A stretch of DNA of 64,000 nt from Salinimicrobium sp963709775 (GTDB lineage Bacteria > Bacteroidota > Bacteroidia > Flavobacteriales > Flavobacteriaceae): NCBI GenBank assembly GCA_963709775.1, contig CAVPXS010000017.1, positions 434,001-498,000 of the forward strand, in the 5' to 3' direction. A program made the position numbers and the translations under genes. Shown here in pieces: positions 62,433 to 64,000 of this stretch (position 1 is its first letter; every line of letters begins with the position of its first letter). The notes below the pieces were generated by a model. That model worked only from the letters and a program-made list of their open reading frames with translations. It was not told the origin of the DNA and searched no databases.

Positions 62433-62562
62433 AGGCAACACTATATAAAAACAATGCTAAAACCTGTCTCAAATCGAAACTCCGTGCTCGCTTGCAACGC
62501 CTGATTGTCCTGCGGACAATCAAGCTCGCCAGCTCGCACTGTTTTTATACGGGACGTTGTAA
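62433..62562 (+). repeat. attC-like site, L type
   Basis: Left box AGGCAAC, right box GTTGTAA; last complete site in the window. Confidence 0.8.
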
Positions 62563-62569
62563 ACATAGG

Positions 62570-63880
62570 TACGGTAAAGGGACATCCTTTACAGAGTTAA
62601 AGGGACATAGTTTACACTTTTAAGATTCATAAATTACTTGAAAAAGTGATTTATCATGGTCTGGAAAGCGAAAACTAAAATGGAACAAAAGGTAGAATTT
62701 ATTCATGAATGGTTAACTCAGAAGTACACCATCACAGAACTTTGCAGGTCATTTAATATATCCCGGCCAACCGCTTACAAGCTTATTTCCAGGTATGAAA
62801 AAATGGGTTTATCAGGGTTAATTGAACAAGAAAGAGCACCAATTAATCATCCCAACAGAACCAATTCTAAAGTTGAAAATTCAATACTAAAACTGAAGGA
62901 TCGACATATGCTTTGGGGAGCTAAAAAGATTCGGATTTTGTTGTTTAAACAGTATCCTGAAGAACTTATTCCAAGTGTGGTTACGGTTCACAACATCCTC
63001 TCTAAAAATGGTCTGGTTAAACCTCAAAAGAGAAGCCGCAGGGTTAAGCCGGTATTCCCCATTTTTGATCCTAAGAAGTGTAATGAAGTTTGGAGCGCAG
63101 ACTATAAAGGGAAGTTTTTAATGGGGAACAAAATATACTGTCATCCACTTACCATTGCTGATTCTAAGAGTAGATTTTTATTTACCGCAAAAGGACATTA
63201 CAAAGAGAACTTTCAGTCTGTCAAGCAAGAGTTTACGCAGGTTTTTAGAAAATATGGCATCCCTAAACAAATACATACCGACAATGGAAGTCCGTTTGGA
63301 TCTGTATCTGCTATTCAAAGATATACCAGGCTCTCCTACTGGTTTATTGAGCTGGGAATCGATCCGGTTTATTCCGATCCGGCAAGACCAGATCAAAATG
63401 GTCGTCACGAGCGTATGCACCGTGATTTAAAGGCAGCTTGTGCGAAACCTTCATCATTCGATTTGAAGTCTCAACAACGTAGTTTAAACCGGTTTGTAAA
63501 AGAATATAATCATGTTAGACCTCATGAATCTTTAGGGATGAAAACACCTGCAGATTGTCATGATTTTTCCACCAGACCATACCCTGAAAAGATCCGAAAT
63601 TATGACTATCCCTCGACCATGAAAGTGATGAAAGTATGTCAAAATGGATCCTTGCGTTGGAAGTCGGTTTACTGGGTATTTTTAACCTCAGGACTTAAGG
63701 GAAAATACATCGGTGTCGAAGACCAGGGAAATGGAATCTGGAGGGTATTTTACAGAGAAGTTTTTTTAGGTTACTTTAATGAAAAGAAAATAAGAGATAA
63801 AGAAGTATCAATTAGGCTAAGTCAGAATCTAGTGTAAAGCATGTGCCTTTAACTTTGTAAACTATGTGCCTTAACGAACA
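62570..63880 (+). mobile_element. IS481 family insertion sequence
   Basis: Imperfect terminal inverted repeats of about 47 bases (left 62570-62617, right 63832-63879) share AAAG.CACAT...TTTACA and end CTTTACAC or GTTTACAC at the inner side. They flank a DDE transposase. The element begins 8 bases inside a new cassette (TTGTAAACAT). Exact ends are uncertain by a few bases; no target duplication was confirmed. Confidence 0.75.
62656..63837 (+). CDS. IS481 family transposase
   Basis: 393 residues. An N-terminal helix-turn-helix (YTITELCRSFNISRPTAYKL) and the catalytic DDE core: VWSADYKGKF (Asp), IHTDNGSPF (Asp), DQNGRHERMHRDLKAAC (Glu); also YNHVRPHESLGMKTPA. Full length and apparently intact. 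The stop codon lies in the right inverted repeat. Confidence 0.92.
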   Translation: MVWKAKTKMEQKVEFIHEWLTQKYTITELCRSFNISRPTAYKLISRYEKMGLSGLIEQERAPINHPNRTNSKVENSILKLKDRHMLWGAKKIRILLFKQYPEELIPSVVTVHNILSKNGLVKPQKRSRRVKPVFPIFDPKKCNEVWSADYKGKFLMGNKIYCHPLTIADSKSRFLFTAKGHYKENFQSVKQEFTQVFRKYGIPKQIHTDNGSPFGSVSAIQRYTRLSYWFIELGIDPVYSDPARPDQNGRHERMHRDLKAACAKPSSFDLKSQQRSLNRFVKEYNHVRPHESLGMKTPADCHDFSTRPYPEKIRNYDYPSTMKVMKVCQNGSLRWKSVYWVFLTSGLKGKYIGVEDQGNGIWRVFYREVFLGYFNEKKIRDKEVSIRLSQNLV

Positions 63881-63894
63881 GCTAAAAAAAGAAA

Positions 63895-64000
63895 ATGAAA
63901 AATATAATTTTAATAGCGACTGTAATAACTTCACTACAATCGGTATTCGCTCAACATTCCGAGATTAATTTAATCGATTCGGACAGAGTCATCGAAGATA
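63895..64000 (+). CDS. Secreted protein, 3'-partial, hypothetical
   Basis: ATG after GCTAAAAAAAGAAA gives MKNIILIATVITSLQSVFAQ, a signal peptide, then HSEINLIDSDRVIED before the window ends. The leader (AACAGCTAAAAAAAG) looks like a cassette leader, so the array probably continues downstream of the IS481 element. Confidence 0.6.
   Translation, partial: MKNIILIATVITSLQSVFAQHSEINLIDSDRVIED

Larger units (their letters stand above)
18120..62562 (+). other. Integron-like gene-cassette array (about 61 cassettes)
   Basis: Sixty-one attC-like sites of about 70-132 bases punctuate small rightward genes or non-coding cassettes at an average spacing near 730 bases. Each cassette opens with TT plus a private 5-9 base tag and closes with the complement of that tag plus AAC, while neighbouring cassettes have different tags. 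This is what insertion of circular cassettes at a G|TT point produces. The sites fold into long imperfect hairpins. The only recombinase trace in the window is the dead gene at the left edge. The array probably continues past the right edge, since a cassette-type leader follows the IS481 element. Confidence 0.85.

Noticed and set aside
18120..62562. CRISPR array
   Set aside because: Repeats are 75-132 bases, diverged and structured, spacing is 250 to over 2000 bases, and the intervals hold genes. No cas genes are present.
18120..62562. Classical mobile (class 1-type) integron
   Set aside because: No intI1, attI1, qac/sul or resistance genes; sites and boxes differ from proteobacterial attC consensus.

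Overview
The window looks like the chromosome of a marine or soil member of Bacteroidota, most likely family Flavobacteriaceae. The evidence is low GC, A-rich translation leaders without Shine-Dalgarno boxes, an RteC protein, and a Bacteroides-type conjugation (tra/mob) module. The species cannot be named from sequence alone.

Region 1 (1-16344) starts with the 3' part of a prolyl-oligopeptidase gene. It then carries a conjugative-element backbone: rteC, a helix-turn-helix protein, a replication-initiator-like protein, a DnaC-like ATPase and an exonuclease/endonuclease-fold protein, followed by a compact tra operon (traE, F, G, I, J, K, M, N; type IV secretion channel) read rightward. Facing it is a leftward mobilisation operon (BfmA/BtgA-type accessory protein, MobB-type relaxase, VirD4-type coupling protein). 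The two operons converge on a shared hairpin terminator near 13096-13130.

Region 2 (16345-18120) is eroded DNA without intact genes. Its last 190 bases hold a frameshifted remnant of the C-terminal end of a tyrosine recombinase, with that end pointing at the array.

Region 3 (about 18120-62562, continuing past the window edge) is the main find: an integron-like array of about 61 gene cassettes, nearly all read rightward, separated by 61 attC-like recombination sites (36 of the common ~130-base type L, 11 of variant L2, 7 short type S, 7 other). The key evidence is that the boxes at the two ends of each cassette are complementary to each other (TTG..., ...CAA), whereas the two boxes of one site often disagree beyond AAC/GTT. 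That is the signature of site-specific insertion of circular cassettes. The terminal complementarity runs to about 13 bases and holds a recurrent A/C mismatch that is a T.G wobble on the bottom strand. About 40 cassettes carry small genes: secreted or lipoproteins, small membrane proteins, an AAA-ATPase/RloB (AbiL-like) defence pair, a phospholipase-D-fold protein, an Imm27-like protein, an esterase, RDD, UPF0158 and DUF695/RraB-like proteins. About 22 cassettes carry no credible gene and belong to four recurring non-coding families (A, 7 copies; B, 6; C, 8; F, 2).

The array has been invaded by other mobile DNA. An IS110-group element sits inside a cassette, an IS1111-like element lies exactly inside an attC, a group II intron (its reverse transcriptase truncated by a nonsense codon) lies inside another attC, and an IS481 element lies at the right end. 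The orientation (recombinase C-terminus toward cassettes) resembles the reversed integron layout known from Treponema denticola. The integrase here is dead, so any current activity would need an enzyme supplied from elsewhere.
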